Of a DNA stretch of 64,000 bases, positions 36,282-49,000 are shown piece after piece (the first letter of the stretch is position 1; every line of letters begins with the position of its first letter). The position numbers and the translations under genes are program-made. Origin of the DNA: Manis javanica (lineage: Eukaryota; Chordata; Mammalia; Pholidota; Manidae); assembly GCF_040802235.1 (NCBI RefSeq), contig NC_133166.1, positions 115,706,991 to 115,770,990 of the forward strand, in the 5' to 3' direction. The notes below the pieces were generated by a model, which worked only from the letters and a program-made list of their open reading frames with translations, was not told the origin of the DNA and made no database searches.

Positions 36282-37954
36282 AAAAGAATGACTTCTGAGC
36301 CTTTAGATGGAGCTAAGCAAGGTCTCTGTGCTTGGATGGGGAGGTGGGGGCAGCGGGGGCCCAGTGCCGCCCCCTGAGGGGTGAGGGGTCGTCTCTGCGG
36401 CCCCGAGTGGCACCATGGGGGGGGGGGTGAGGAAGGAGGCTACACATGGGCCACAGTGGCCTCTCTGGCCCAGCCAGGGGTGCCGGTAACAGGGTGAAGT
36501 GAGGAGGGGAAGAGACTGATGGCGGCCACAGGGGACTCGTTACCCTGGAAACCGATCCTGGAAGAAGCATCGCGAGGAGAAAGGGCAGCAGGCTTCTATC
36601 GGAGAAGGAAGTTAAATATGGAAGGGGAGAAACGCAGAACAGCCCCTCCGCGGTGGACTGGACCTGGAGCTGGTGCAATCCCTGCGTGACAACGGACCAG
36701 GGCACTTGGGGAAACGGCTGGTTCCAGGGCCAGGGCAGGGCAAGCACAAGACGGGCCTGCACACTTGGCTTTCGTTGTTTTATCAGAAAGTGCTTAGGGA
36801 TGATGGAGGCACGTCACAAGGACACGGAAGCCAGCCCCCAGGAGCTCCCTCCGGCGGACCGTGGGGCAGTGCGTGGTGGGAACCTTCCCCGCAGCTGGCA
36901 GCAGGCAGCAGGGCTCAGTGAGGTCAGGGGGTGCACCCAGGCTGTGTGCACTGGAAGGGGAACTTGACTCTTCCTCCTACTGCTGCAGCCCTCCTTCTCC
37001 GGGGAGCAGCCCCCTCCTCCCAGCCCAAGACATTAAAGCCCAGAGGCCTGACCCCGCAGAGCCAGCCCCGCCTCCTGCCGGGCTCCTTCGGTCTCCCAGT
37101 CTGTATCTGGGCTGAGCCCTTCCTGAGGAAGCCAAGGGACAACGACAGGCCAGCTGGGGAGGGCGGGGCAGGGAGCCTAGGCCTCAGGGGCACTCCTGGG
37201 CTCGGCTCTCAAGAGAGCACCACAGGGGCGGGGCGGGGGGGATTCAGCTCACCATGGTGTGCTGGGGGAGGCGGGGAGGGAGGCAGAGGGCACATTTTCC
37301 AATTGCACCAGGGCACCTGGGGGCCTTTCATGGACCCCCAGGGTGTAAACTGTGGAGAAGGCTTTCAATTCAGCAAGCTCTGGAAAAGGGCAAGGGGGGA
37401 AGGCAGGGACCCTGCTGAGGCTCCTGGTCCCCCAGGTTTGACTGCGCTTTCCCTGCCACAGAGGCATGCAGAAGCCAGCTGTGAGCAGCAGGCGGAGCCA
37501 CAGGCTGCCTAGTCCGCTAGGACTTGAGGGAGGACTTGGGCAGGGCACGGGCACGGCCGACACAGGACTGCCAGTGAGGAGGGGACCCATCCTGCCCCTA
37601 CCCAGTGCCCACTCGTGCTGAGGATCCCGTCACACATCCAGAAGGGCCTCCCAGGGGGCGGAGCCAGGCAGGGGCGCAGCAGCAGGGAGGGGAGAAAGGG
37701 TCCTGCGCAGACCCTGGAGGGTGTCCCGTGCACTGGCGGCAGGAGTGCTGGTGAGGGGCCGAGCCCTCTGAAAACCACGGCGGGGCTCCCTGAGCCCTTC
37801 CGAGGGGCCAGGCACATATGGAGGGGCAGGAGCCGGGCTGCACGGCTCCCGTCCCGTCCCATCCACGTCTGCCCATGTCCCTGTTCAATGGCTGCTCACT
37901 CATCAGAGCCCCCGTGGGCACAGGCCGCTTGTCTGGCTCTGCTCCTTAAGTATT

Positions 37955-38125
37955 TGGTGAAGTAACCGAAGGATGCACATTTTCAGTTATTCTTTATGCC
38001 AGCCCTGGAAGTGGAACAAGTCCCCCATTTTGCAGGTAAGAACACCAAGAATCAGTGATGAGCTGCCCGACATCAGTTTGTAAGTGGAAAAGCAGCCCCG
38101 GAGAGTCAGTGCCCCCACTGGCTCA
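37955..38125 (-). repeat. MIR SINE fragment
   Basis: Diverged reverse-complement MIR pattern ('tttatgccagccctgg', 'ccccattttgcaggtaag', 'tttgtaagtggaaaagc'). Confidence 0.5.
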
Positions 38126-39734
38126 CCCGCAAGCCCCGGCGAAGTCACTGACCCACCAGCCAGCACAGAGGCATTACTGCCCCGTTCCCAGGGCTCAGGG
38201 GGCGGGGGAAGTACTCCTGTGGGGGTACTGCTGAACAGCTGAGCTGGAACAGACCCTCTCCCTCGATCCTGCCTGCCTGGGGGCTCCGGTCCTCCAGAGC
38301 TGCTCCTACCCCTGGGGGCTGGGCTGACTCCTCCCGGCCTCCTGCCTCCCTGCCCTGGCCGGATGGGCAGGCACAGCCTGGGGAGGGGCTGGTGTGCATG
38401 GGAACAGGGAGAGGCTCGCCGCTGGCGGCCCAGCAGCACAGGACAGGGAGGGAAATGGAGGGTTGGTACCGACTGGGAAGGCTTCCTGGAGCAAAGCCCC
38501 TGTCAGTACCGGCTTCAGCACTTACTGCTGAACCACTAGGGTCACAATTAGAAGCCTGGGCCAAAGCTGGTCAAGTCAAACCTGGTTGGTGCCCCAGTTA
38601 AGATCTAGGTCTGAGATTTCTGGGTCTGAGAGTGGACAGCCTCCTGATAGGCTGTCGCCTTCAGAGGGTAAGGGGGGAGCTTCCACACAAGCTAAGCCGA
38701 GGAAAGCACTACCACTCCAGGAACACAGGACTGCCCACTCACGCTGGACGGGCCGCAGGGGCCTCTGGGAGAAATGGACTGCAATTCCCCGAGTCCTAGA
38801 CCCAGCCTAGATGCTCCAAGTCCGCCCTGTGGCGCCTCCCTGAGGGCCCTCAGAAGCAGCCCGAGAGAAAATGAAATCAGAATCAGACCTCAAAACAGGG
38901 GGCAATGAGCCCAAGAGCAATGCAGCTGCTTCATGGGTTTGTGACGAAAACTGTCATCAAAAGCAAGCCGTTCAGGCAACCGTGTTTTGGCCCCTGCTTC
39001 TTTGTTCCCACCCCAAGACTTTTTATCATTTACCCTTTCTCCTGATTTCTTGCTTTCACTTTTAAAAAAAATCTGTGAGTCATCTGGAATGATCTGGGTG
39101 TAGGTGGGGGCAGGAGACTGGTTCTGGTTCTGTCTGACTCCCAGTGCCACTTGTCACCTGTCCTGCTCAGCAGCGCTGAGTTCACCCAGGAGTCCACCTC
39201 CCCTGGGTACCTGCTGGCGGGACAAGCCTCCCAGGAGGTGCTAAGGAACCCTGAGCTCTGAGGACGCAGCACCCTTCTCCACACAGACCACAATGGGCCA
39301 GGAGCATGCAGGGCGCAGTCTGGCACCTCTGCCCCGTGTGGGCCTGGCCCACCAGGCTGCACGGCCTGGGGCCCCAGAAGGGCAGTGACTTGGGTGGCAC
39401 TGAAGGCTGGCAGAGTCCAGGTGACAGAGCCTACTTTCCACCTCTTACCTGAAGGCCAGCTCTGCAGAGGATACGGGGACCTCAGACAAGCTGCGCTGCC
39501 ACCCCAGGGGCACTTGGGGAGGCGGGCTGGGAAAATGGAGCTCTGGCTTCCCATTGGCCGGCTGGGGCTCGGAGGGGGACGGAGGGAGAGTCTTAGAGGA
39601 GGCGGACAGCTCTCTCCCCCCAGCTTGTTTAGTTATTTGTCATCTGCTGACCTGGTCTCGCTCAGCAGGGGCCGGACCCTGAGCCACCTCAGTGGGGTCC
39701 TGCTCACCTCTGAATTCCAGGTGAATGAATGAAC

Positions 39735-39880
39735 GATGAATGAGCTCATTTAATCTCCACAAGACGTCCTGTGTTTTGATTGCACGAATAGCAGAATTAA
39801 GGCTCAGAGAGGTTCAGTAACTTGCCTAAGGTCCCACAGCAAACTGCAGAGCCTGCCCGAGGGAAGTGTTGCCATGCTCC
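39735..39880 (-). repeat. MIR SINE fragment
   Basis: Reverse-complement MIR: 'tcatttaatctccacaag', 'aattaaggctcagagagg', 'acttgcctaaggtccc'. It lies just beyond the SART1 poly(A) signal. Confidence 0.7.
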
Positions 39881-39960
39881 TCTGGCCCCACCTGCCTCTC
39901 CTCCAAGGTCTAACCCTGGAATCTGCACCAGGACCAGGGAGGAAAAAATAAGGAGGGAAC

Positions 39961-39966
39961 TTTATT
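39961..39966 (-). terminator. SART1 poly(A) signal
   Basis: AATAAA on the minus strand, about 40 bases after the SART1 stop codon. This implies a very short 3' UTR, as I recall for human SART1. Confidence 0.85.
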
Positions 39967-40006
39967 TAACATTAAAGGTGGGAACAGGATGGAGGGCAGG
40001 TCGGCC

Positions 40007-43000
40007 TCACTTGGTGATGGTGTTCCTGCAGAGAGAAGAAGGGTGTGAGGCTGCGGGGTGGACGGGCCTCCCCCTGCGTGGGCACCAGGGCCCTGAGCCC
40101 ACTCCCACCACTGCCACCCCAGCCCCCCACTCACGCATTCATGCTCTTGCCGCTGCCACTGAGCACAATGTACGGTGTTTTCTGGGCCTTTTGCTTCTCC
40201 TGGAGCAAAGCCACGGTGCCCAGGGGCGTGTCACTAGAGCTCATCTTCTTCAGGAGCTGCGGGATCAAGGCCAGTCAGCACAAAGCAGGAGCAGGCCCAG
40301 CACACCAGATCCGGAAGCCACCCCGTGTCCCCGCAGGCACCCACCGCCTCCTCGTCCAGCTTCTTCATCCGCCGTTCTGTCTTCATCTTGCCTGAGCCCT
40401 TCCCGTGGAAGCGGTGGGATAGCTGCCGGAAGGCCTGGGGACATGGGGCCGAACCGTCAGTGCACATGCGCCCCATGGGGCGGGGATTCACCCGCCCCGT
40501 GCTGGACCCAGGGGTGGGGGGGATGGGGATGGGGAAGGGCACCGAGCCTGGCTCCCCCCAGCGGGGGAGAGGGGCTCAGGAGATGGGTGTGCCTCGTCGG
40601 GGGTGCCTGGGATGTGGAGTGAGGCCTGCCCTGCGGAGGCCAGGACAGGCACTGGGCCTGGGGCTAGAGGGAGGAAGGCAGCGAGCCCGGAAATGTGTGG
40701 GGAAGAGTGTGGATGGGACTCAGAGAGGAGCAAGAGAGGTGAGGGCCACCAGCTGGAGTCGGCCTGGACGCTGCCTGCAGAATGGCAGCCCTCAGAGCAG
40801 GTCACCCAGAAACCAAGGCACCTGTGTGGCACCCCGAACCAGGCCTGTGACGGGGACTGCTGTGCGCCCCGAGACGGAAACAGGCACAGATGCTCCAATA
40901 CCTCGCCAGGCCCCCGGCCAGGGGACAGCCCGGATGAGACCGTGGGTACAGCTCTGCCTCATCTGGGAAGGGCAGGGGCTCCGCCTCTCCATGACCCAGT
41001 CACCCGCGGCCCAGTCAGAGGGTCCTGCTCACCTCCTTGGGTGTGAGCTTCCGGCCAGTCTCGTCCACGTACTCAATCTTAACATCGGGCTTGTAGCCAT
41101 CCTTCTCCTTGAAGTCCTGGGTGAAGCCACGGTACTCCTCCCGCCGGCTGTACTTGTCATCAATGGCCCTGGCCCCAAACAGGGCACTTCAATGCGAGCG
41201 CCACCCACCCTGCTGGGTTCCTGGCAGCCCTGAGCTGGCACCAGCCCCATGGCCTGCTGGCACCCGCCATACTCACATCTTGTCCTCGATGCAGTACACG
41301 GCAGAAGGCAGGGACTTGTTGGGTGCCTTCACCCGGGCCACCTTCTGCACCGTTGTCTCCAGCAGCCCTGGGGAGAGGGGTGCAGTGAGACTCCAGGCCA
41401 CCCACCCTCAGAAAGGCACAGCCCCAGGGCAGGCCTGCTGCCCCCACCTGCACAGCGGGCACCGCTGGGCCCTCACAGCAGTGCTGTGGGAGGAAAGACA
41501 TCAGGCCCTTTTTGTAGACGAAGGAAATGGAGACTCAAAGAAATCTGGCCTTTGTCAAGGACCAATGGCCAAGTAATGGCAGAGTTGGGGTCCTCCAGCC
41601 AGAGTCTGAGCCAGAGCCTGGGCCACCTCAGTCCCCACCACCCCTCCCCAGCTTCAAGGGGTGAACAGGGTGCTTTGCAGGGGGTTACATGAGCCAAGCC
41701 ATCAAGATGGGGTGACGCAGAGCAAAAAGGCCAGATGCTACCGAGACTGCCCCGGAACTGGGACAGCGGCTGGAGTCAGAGAGGCAGAGGCGGGACTGGA
41801 GGAGGCCGTGCCCCTCCTTGTCTGCCACCACGCACCAGTCTTCCGGCCACATCACCCAGGCCCTACCGAGGTCCGTGGCCTCCCCGGGCCCCTTACCTTT
41901 GTTCTGACACAGCAGCAGGGCGGCTGCCAGCCCTCGATTCACAATGGGCTCCTCATCCAGGATGGTGGTGGAGGAGGCAGAGAACTGGGGGAGCGACCCA
42001 TGGTGAGGGAGGTGGTGAGTGGGCCGCGCGGCCTCTCCTTGCCCGCCACACCTGACCGGCCCTTTCATGCGCCTGCTTGTGCCGGATGCCCCATATAATC
42101 CTCACAGTGACTCTCAGGGTGATAGGCCCCATTTCCGGATGAGGAGATGGCGGCTCTGAGACACTGACCGGCCTGCCAAGGCCCCCCGCCCACCAGGCCC
42201 CGGTCTCCTGCCCCCACCACCCCGCCCGGCCCTCCTCACGTCCTGCTGCTGCTTCTCCTCATCCAGGTTGACTGTGCTCCAGCCGATGTTCTCCTCTCCA
42301 TCGGACTCGGAGCCTCCATTGGCCGAGCGCTCCTCGTCCCGCTCAAAGTCCTGGAGGACGGAGGCCAGGGTCAGCGTGGGCAGCCCAGCCACAGCAGCCG
42401 GCCTGAGGCTCACCCGGAGCCAGCGGGACGGCACTGCTACCCACTGGGCCCCAGCCGAGGGCAGGGCAGGCGCGCAGGTGCAGGGGCATGGGGGGGCCTA
42501 CCATGAGCTCCTCCTGCTCCTCCCGGTTGCCAGCCAGCCCGTACGTGGGGATCTCCCCCAGGGTGCGGCAGAACTCTGACGTGGCGTTGAACACGATGGC
42601 CCCCTTCCGCTCTGGATCCTCCTCCTCCTCCCAGCCCCGCTGGCGACACTCCAGCTTCTTCACGATCTCCACTACCTGGGGGAGGGGGCAGCTGTGCACA
42701 AACCCAGCAGTTTCTGGGGTGGTGCCACTGGGACCCACGAACCTTGCTCCCCCCTAGCGGCAGTGAGACATGCCTTTCCCACTGCCCCCACTGCGCGGCC
42801 CTCTGACAGGTCTGTGCCTCCCCTAACCCCTCTGTTCGGCATCACCGGTCACTCTGGCTGCCCCGAGTTAATATCCACAATCCCCCGGCCCTTGGTGACC
42901 GCCCATGCCCACCCTTCTCCAGCGCCCGCACAGCCCCACAGGCCTTCCTACAGGACCGGGGCAGGCCAGGGCCTCCTGTACCACTTCCGCCACCCGCTCT

Positions 43001-46000
43001 TCGGCCAACCAGCTCCCATTTCAGGACTGGCAAAAAGCCCACTTCTTCCAGACCCCTTCCCTGAGGGCACAGGGTGGGGAGAGGGCCATGAGCCCCCAGC
43101 GCTGAGTCCCCCGACCAGCCACACCCCCTGACTGCCCTCCTGCCATGGCACATGCTGGCCCTGCTTCCTCCCTCAGGCCGCCCTGACACCTGGCATGGCT
43201 CCAAGCCCCTCAAAACTCTACTCCAGACTTTACCCCTCCCTCCTGCTCCCACATCGTCCCCCCAACACACAAGGAGGACCTGGGGCCTCCCAGCTTCGAA
43301 AGGCCCCTTTAGCCCACAGGCCCACTGCTCTGCTGACAGCAAACTTCTCGGTGAAGTTTCTAGTCACCACATCCACTTCTGCACCCCCTTTCCTTCCGTT
43401 ACTTCACTCTTATTTTTAAATGAATGTCATCGTAAACATATGTTTTAAGGAATAATAAAAACCAAACACACACCCATGTACCCATCAACCAGTTTAAGAG
43501 ACATGAACACCCTATCAAGCCCATCTCCTCCCCTGTATTTGTGGTCACAATTCACTGGCTTTTCTTTATAGTTTCATCACACAAAAGACCTTTCAAGAAC
43601 ACTGTGTGCTTTTGTTGTATATTTTTAAAACATGTATTCTGAATCATACTATATGATTCTTCTATGATTTTTTTTAAAAATACATCTTTTTTTAAGATTA
43701 ATCTTGACATGAGTGGCTATGGTTCATCAACTGTTCACTACTGAATCATTCTCCACATTCTGACTCAGTCTAGTTATCTATGCGTGAGGACAATCTTCTC
43801 TGTTATCACAAACAATGCAGCTACAAGCATGTCTGCCAGTACACGTCCCTGGGGTACACAGGGGACTGGGGACTGCTGGGCCAAGGGGCACACATGCTTC
43901 ACACATACACATACCCCATTCTGATCTGACTCACCCACATCCCTGAGGGAAGGTATATAAGGATTCTGGCTGCTCTGCATCCTGACATTTGATACTGTAA
44001 GACTGACATCTGTGTCAAATGGTGTGAGTGTGACCCAGTGTGTCACTGTTTCAGCTCACCTTTCCTGGATCACTAATGAAGTTGAGCCCACTGGGTGCTT
44101 CACTGGCCATTTATCCTCCCACTTCTGTGAACTGCCTACTTAGGACTTTCGCCTATTTTTCTGTTCTGCCATTTTGTTCTTTATATATTCTTGACACCAA
44201 CACACTGATGGTTATGTATATGGGCAAGTAAATGTCTTCTTTTGGCCTTTTTACACTCTTTGTGGTATCTTTTTAAAGAAAACTTAAGTTCTCCATTTCT
44301 AAGTAAAAAGTTTATTCTTTCAAAGTGTATTCTTTACACATCTTAAAAAATCTTTCTCTGCAAGTCAGTTTGTTCTGAAATACTGAGTTTTTACTTTGAA
44401 GTTCTTTATCTGTAAGTGAATTTTGTGTAAGGTGTGAGGTACAAACTCAATTTCACTTTTTCCAGATAAGTAACTAACTGTTCAAACACTGTTTACTGAC
44501 CTGAGCACCCTTTCCCAGGGGGACACCACCTGTGGTAGCTCAGTTCCTGGGCATCTATTTGACCTCAGCCCTATTGGTCCACCCTCCCGCCAATGCCCCA
44601 CCACCTTCATTACCATGACTGTGGGAAGCCTTGCGATCTCTCAGAGTAAATCCCACCACCTTACTATTCATCAGTACCTTGGCTATTTTTGACCTGTTCA
44701 TCTTCCATGTAAACTTTAGAATCAACTTGCCAAGTTTAACAAAATCCCTACAGGGATGTTTATTGGAATTGCATTTAACCTCTAAATTAATTTGAGGAGA
44801 CAGACATCTTTAAAATGCAATGGACTCCTAGGGGTTACCAAAAGGAAGGGGTTGGGAGGAGAAGGGGATTAAGCGACATTATAATTAGCACAGATAATAT
44901 GGGTGGGTCACAGGGGAGGCAGTACAGCGTGGAGGACACAGTGACTCTGCAGCACCTCACTACGCGGATGGACAGTGACTGCAATGGGGCGTGGGGAGGA
45001 CTTGATAATAGGGGGGATGCAGTAACCACAATGCTGCTCATGTGAAACCTTCATAAGCTGTCTATCAATGATACCTTAATTTAGAAAAAAAGCAATAGAG
45101 TTCTATTAACCTTCTGAGATTCCCCAATGTGACGGTATTTGGAGGCAGGGTCTTTAAGAAGATAACTTAAGGCCAAATGAGGTCCTACGGGTGGGGACCT
45201 AATTCAATAGGTTGGTACCCCTCCAGGGATGTGGGCACTCCGAGAAAAGGCCATGTGAGAACAGAGAGGAGGTGGCCAAGGAGCCAGGCCTCAAGAGAAC
45301 CTAACCTGCCCACACCCTGATCTTGGATGTCTCCAGAATTGTGAGAAACACATTTCTGTTGTTTAAGTCAGCCAGTATGTGGCACTTTGTTATGGCAGCC
45401 TGAGCTGATTAAAACAACGGTATGTCTATTTATTTTAATGTCTTTCAAAAATAGACTATAATTTCCCCACATAGATCTTGCACATCATTTACCCTTTTTA
45501 TTTTGTTGCTACCCTGATTGTGTCTTATCCATATTGCTTTCTACTCTTTATCCATATTATTATTTACTGCTTTCATAAATAGTATCTTTTTAAATATTAC
45601 ATTTCTGTCTCTCACTGGTATACAGAAACACAGGTGACTTCCGTCCATTAACCTTGCAGGCAGCAACCTTGCCAAAGCCTGCCTGGCCGGGCCCTCGTTT
45701 CCCACCACCCACAGAGGTGGCTTCACAAAGGGCGTCAGTGGCCTCCATGTTGCCCAATGCACAGGGCATCTCATCCTCCAGATATCTGAGTTCTCTGCAG
45801 CTTCTGTTCCAGCTGCCCTCTCTCTTCCTCTCCTCACGTGGCTCCCAGGACAACAGCCTCTGCTCTCACCTTCCTCCCCTGACCCCCGTCAGGCTCCCCT
45901 CCTTTACCCTTCCTCGCTCTCCTGGTGACTCCGTCCAACCCAATGGCTTGAAACCCCATCTGCACAATGACTTCCTCGTTTCTAACTCCGGGCTTAGCCA

Positions 46001-49000
46001 CTCCCCCGAGGTTCAGATTCCTATGTCCAACTGCCTACTTAGTATCAATTGCATCTAACAGAGTCCTCTCAAACTTAACTAAAACCAAATTTCTTCTCCA
46101 AACCTGTTCCTCCCCTGGTCTCTCCCAGCTCAGTAAATGGCCCAACCATCAGCCAGCCGTTCAAGTCACAGTTCCTGGGAGTCATCCTTTTCTTACCCAC
46201 TCACAATCCCACACACTCCAGCAACAATACTGCCACTCTACCCCAAAATTCATTCCCAACACAACCACTGTTCATTATCTCCAAGGCTACCACCCTAGTG
46301 GACCGTCATCTCGGGACTGGACGATGACAAATCCTCCTCCCCTGTAATGTTTATTCTCTTTACACAGCAGCCCAAAGATCTTGGGAGAAAAGAACTCAGA
46401 TGGAGGCCCTCTAATGGCTAAATGTTCACCCCAACAGTGAGGCCTCCGCCGCCTGGCCTCCACCAGACGTGCACCATGCCTAGCACTCCTCCCTCCCTCC
46501 CACCCTACAGCCACGCACCCCAGTGACCTTCCTGAGCCAGCCCAGTGGCTCCTGCCCCCAGGCCCTTGGGTACTGAGCCCCCCTCAGCTCATAACTATGC
46601 CCTCAGATGCCACAGGGGCTTCACCTGGAGCGTGGGTCAGGGGTCACCTCCACAGAGAGGCCCTCCCTGATCACCCGGTGTAAACAGGAGCGCCCCCTCA
46701 CGTCGACCCCTCTCTGGGCTTTGCTTTTCTGTACTTCTCATCACAGTGGTTATCGTGACCTGAGGTTCTAATATGTTCTTACTCTGTCCCCTTGCGCTCG
46801 AAGAGTTCCTGGAGGACAGAGCGCCATGCTGCCAGGCACTGCGTTCACTGCTGCCAAGTGGGCACTTGGTAAGCTCTGCTGCTGAGAGGAGCACCCCCTC
46901 CTATGCCCTGTGAACTCTGCTAGGGCAGAGAGCAGCTCCACCTTGGTCCCCAAGATGACCCCAGCTGCAGCACGGCGTCTGGTGCTTGGCGGGTACCTGC
47001 TGTGCCCTGAGGCTGGCACTATCCAACCTCCTGGCAGCTCCCCTTCTTTCACCTATGGCTTCAGCACCAGCTGCCCAGCTGCCTCTCCTTTCCCACTTTT
47101 TACTCTTGGCGACCACCACAACCTCAATTGCCCACCCAACTTCCCCAGAGGTTCATGGCCTCCTCGCCTCTAAAGATGGTTCTCAGCCCTTCCTCAGCAG
47201 CTCCCTCCAGGGATCGGACCGCACTGATTCATCACCAAGGACCTTTCCCTTCACTCTGCTTCCAAGTGTTCCGCCTGCTGCATCCTAACTTCCAGCTCAT
47301 TTACTTTCTCCACCTCAGCCCAACAATTCTCATGAAAACTCCTTTCCACGTCTTCTGGGCTATGGCTCCCCTGCCGCCGTATGTCCCTTACCTCCAGCTT
47401 GCAGTCTGTGCCGAGTAGTCCCTCCTCCTTTGCAAACACGTCAACTACCTTGCCTCTCTCTCCCTATATAACCCAATCTTGATCAGTCTTAGATGTCACC
47501 TACTCAGTTGACCGTGGGCAGCAGCTGAACAGGTTACAGAAATGCATAAACATGCTAACCAGCCAACTTTAAACTCATGACCGCCACTGCAAGCGGGGGT
47601 GCCCACTAACCCCCAGTGAGCAGGCCACACCGCCCAGCAGGCCCCCTTTCCTTCCGTGGTGTGCCTGATCTTCTGTCTCCAAAACGTCCCACCTCTACTC
47701 AAAGGAGGAGGTGCCAGGGCCACATTCAGCCCATGGCCCTGCCACCTCCTCGCTGAAACACAGAGAGAATCAGGCAGCAGCTGCCTTGACTCCCCGCCCA
47801 GCTCCCCCCAGAATGAAAGGAGGCTTCTCTCAGCCACCTCCCGGGCCTTGCTCCTAAGGATCTGCTCCTTTCTCCTCTTTCACCTTTGATTTCTTTCTCT
47901 CTCTTCTGGATTATTGTTGTCTAGAATCTCCATCACTGACTGAAAAAATTCTTTGAGGGTGTAAAACTTGATTAGATAGTGGTAAAAACAAAAACTAAAA
48001 AGACATCTGGGGGATAACCGGGAAATCCTGTTATATGGACTGGCTATTTTATAGCATTTATGGAGTCCATAAGGCAAAGGCTACGTAGGGGAATGTCCCT
48101 ATTTTCAGAGACGCCTGCTGAAGTATTCAGGGATAAAGTGTCAGCGTCTGCAACTTATTTCTGGTGGCTCAGAAAAACAGGTGCAAGGAGAGAGAAAACA
48201 CTAGGACAAAGTTTATTTTTATTGAACATAAGAGGCAGCATAAAGGTGTTCATTATAATACTCTTTCAACTTTTCTGTATGTAAATGCTGTGTGGTGTGG
48301 CTCAGGTATGTATAAAAAACTTCCTAGGTGACATTACTGTGGCCAGACTGGGAACCGCTGTGCTACATAACCTCTACAGTCCTTTCAGCCATAAACTCTG
48401 ATTCTTAAATATAATTTTTAAATATAGCTGCTATTAACTATTAAGCATGAAAAAGAAAAATTTCCCCAACTTATACCCCCTTCAGCTCCTGCTCTGTTTC
48501 CCTGATCTTTAGAGCAGGGTGGGCAGCTATGGCCCACACCCTGTTCTTATAAATCAAGTTCCATTAGGACACAGCTGTGCCCATTCACAAACACGTCTGT
48601 GGCTGCTTTTGCTACAGTAGCAGAGCACCTGAGGAGCTGCCATTGAAACTTAAGTCCTTAAGCTGCAAATATTTGCTATCTGGTCCTTTAGCAAAAAGTG
48701 TGCCTTCCCCTCTCCCCACGCGGTGGGCACCCTGGGCTCACTGCCCCAGCTTCTCTCTAGCCCCTCTCCCTCAGTGGGAGCTGTATGGTTAAAAGTGTGG
48801 ACTCAAGTCAGGCGGTTCCAATCCCAGCTCTGCCACTTACCAATCATGCAACTTTGGACAATTTGCCAACCTCTGTGGCTCAGTTTCCTCATCTGTAAAA
48901 TGGAGATAACAGAACCTTCCTCATAGAGTGTTGCTGTGAGAATTTAATGAATCAACACACAAAGCACTTAAGCTAGTGCAGAACATGCTAGGGCTGAGAG

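Larger units (their letters stand above)
36282..39945. other. GC-rich spacer downstream of SART1
   Basis: No gene was recognised. It is GC-rich, with an 11-base G run (36418-36428) and many overlapping but inconsistent open frames. MIR fossils lie at about 37955-38125 and 39735-39880. Confidence 0.5.

Noticed and set aside
36418-36428. 11-base G run, possible G-quadruplex
   Set aside because: A single homopolymer in a GC-rich spacer. It lacks the spaced G-tracts of a convincing quadruplex, and its length may be unreliable in the assembly.
40325-41233. 302-codon plus-strand open frame across SART1 exons
   Set aside because: Antisense shadow of SART1 exons and GC-rich introns; the splice-phased minus-strand gene explains the region.
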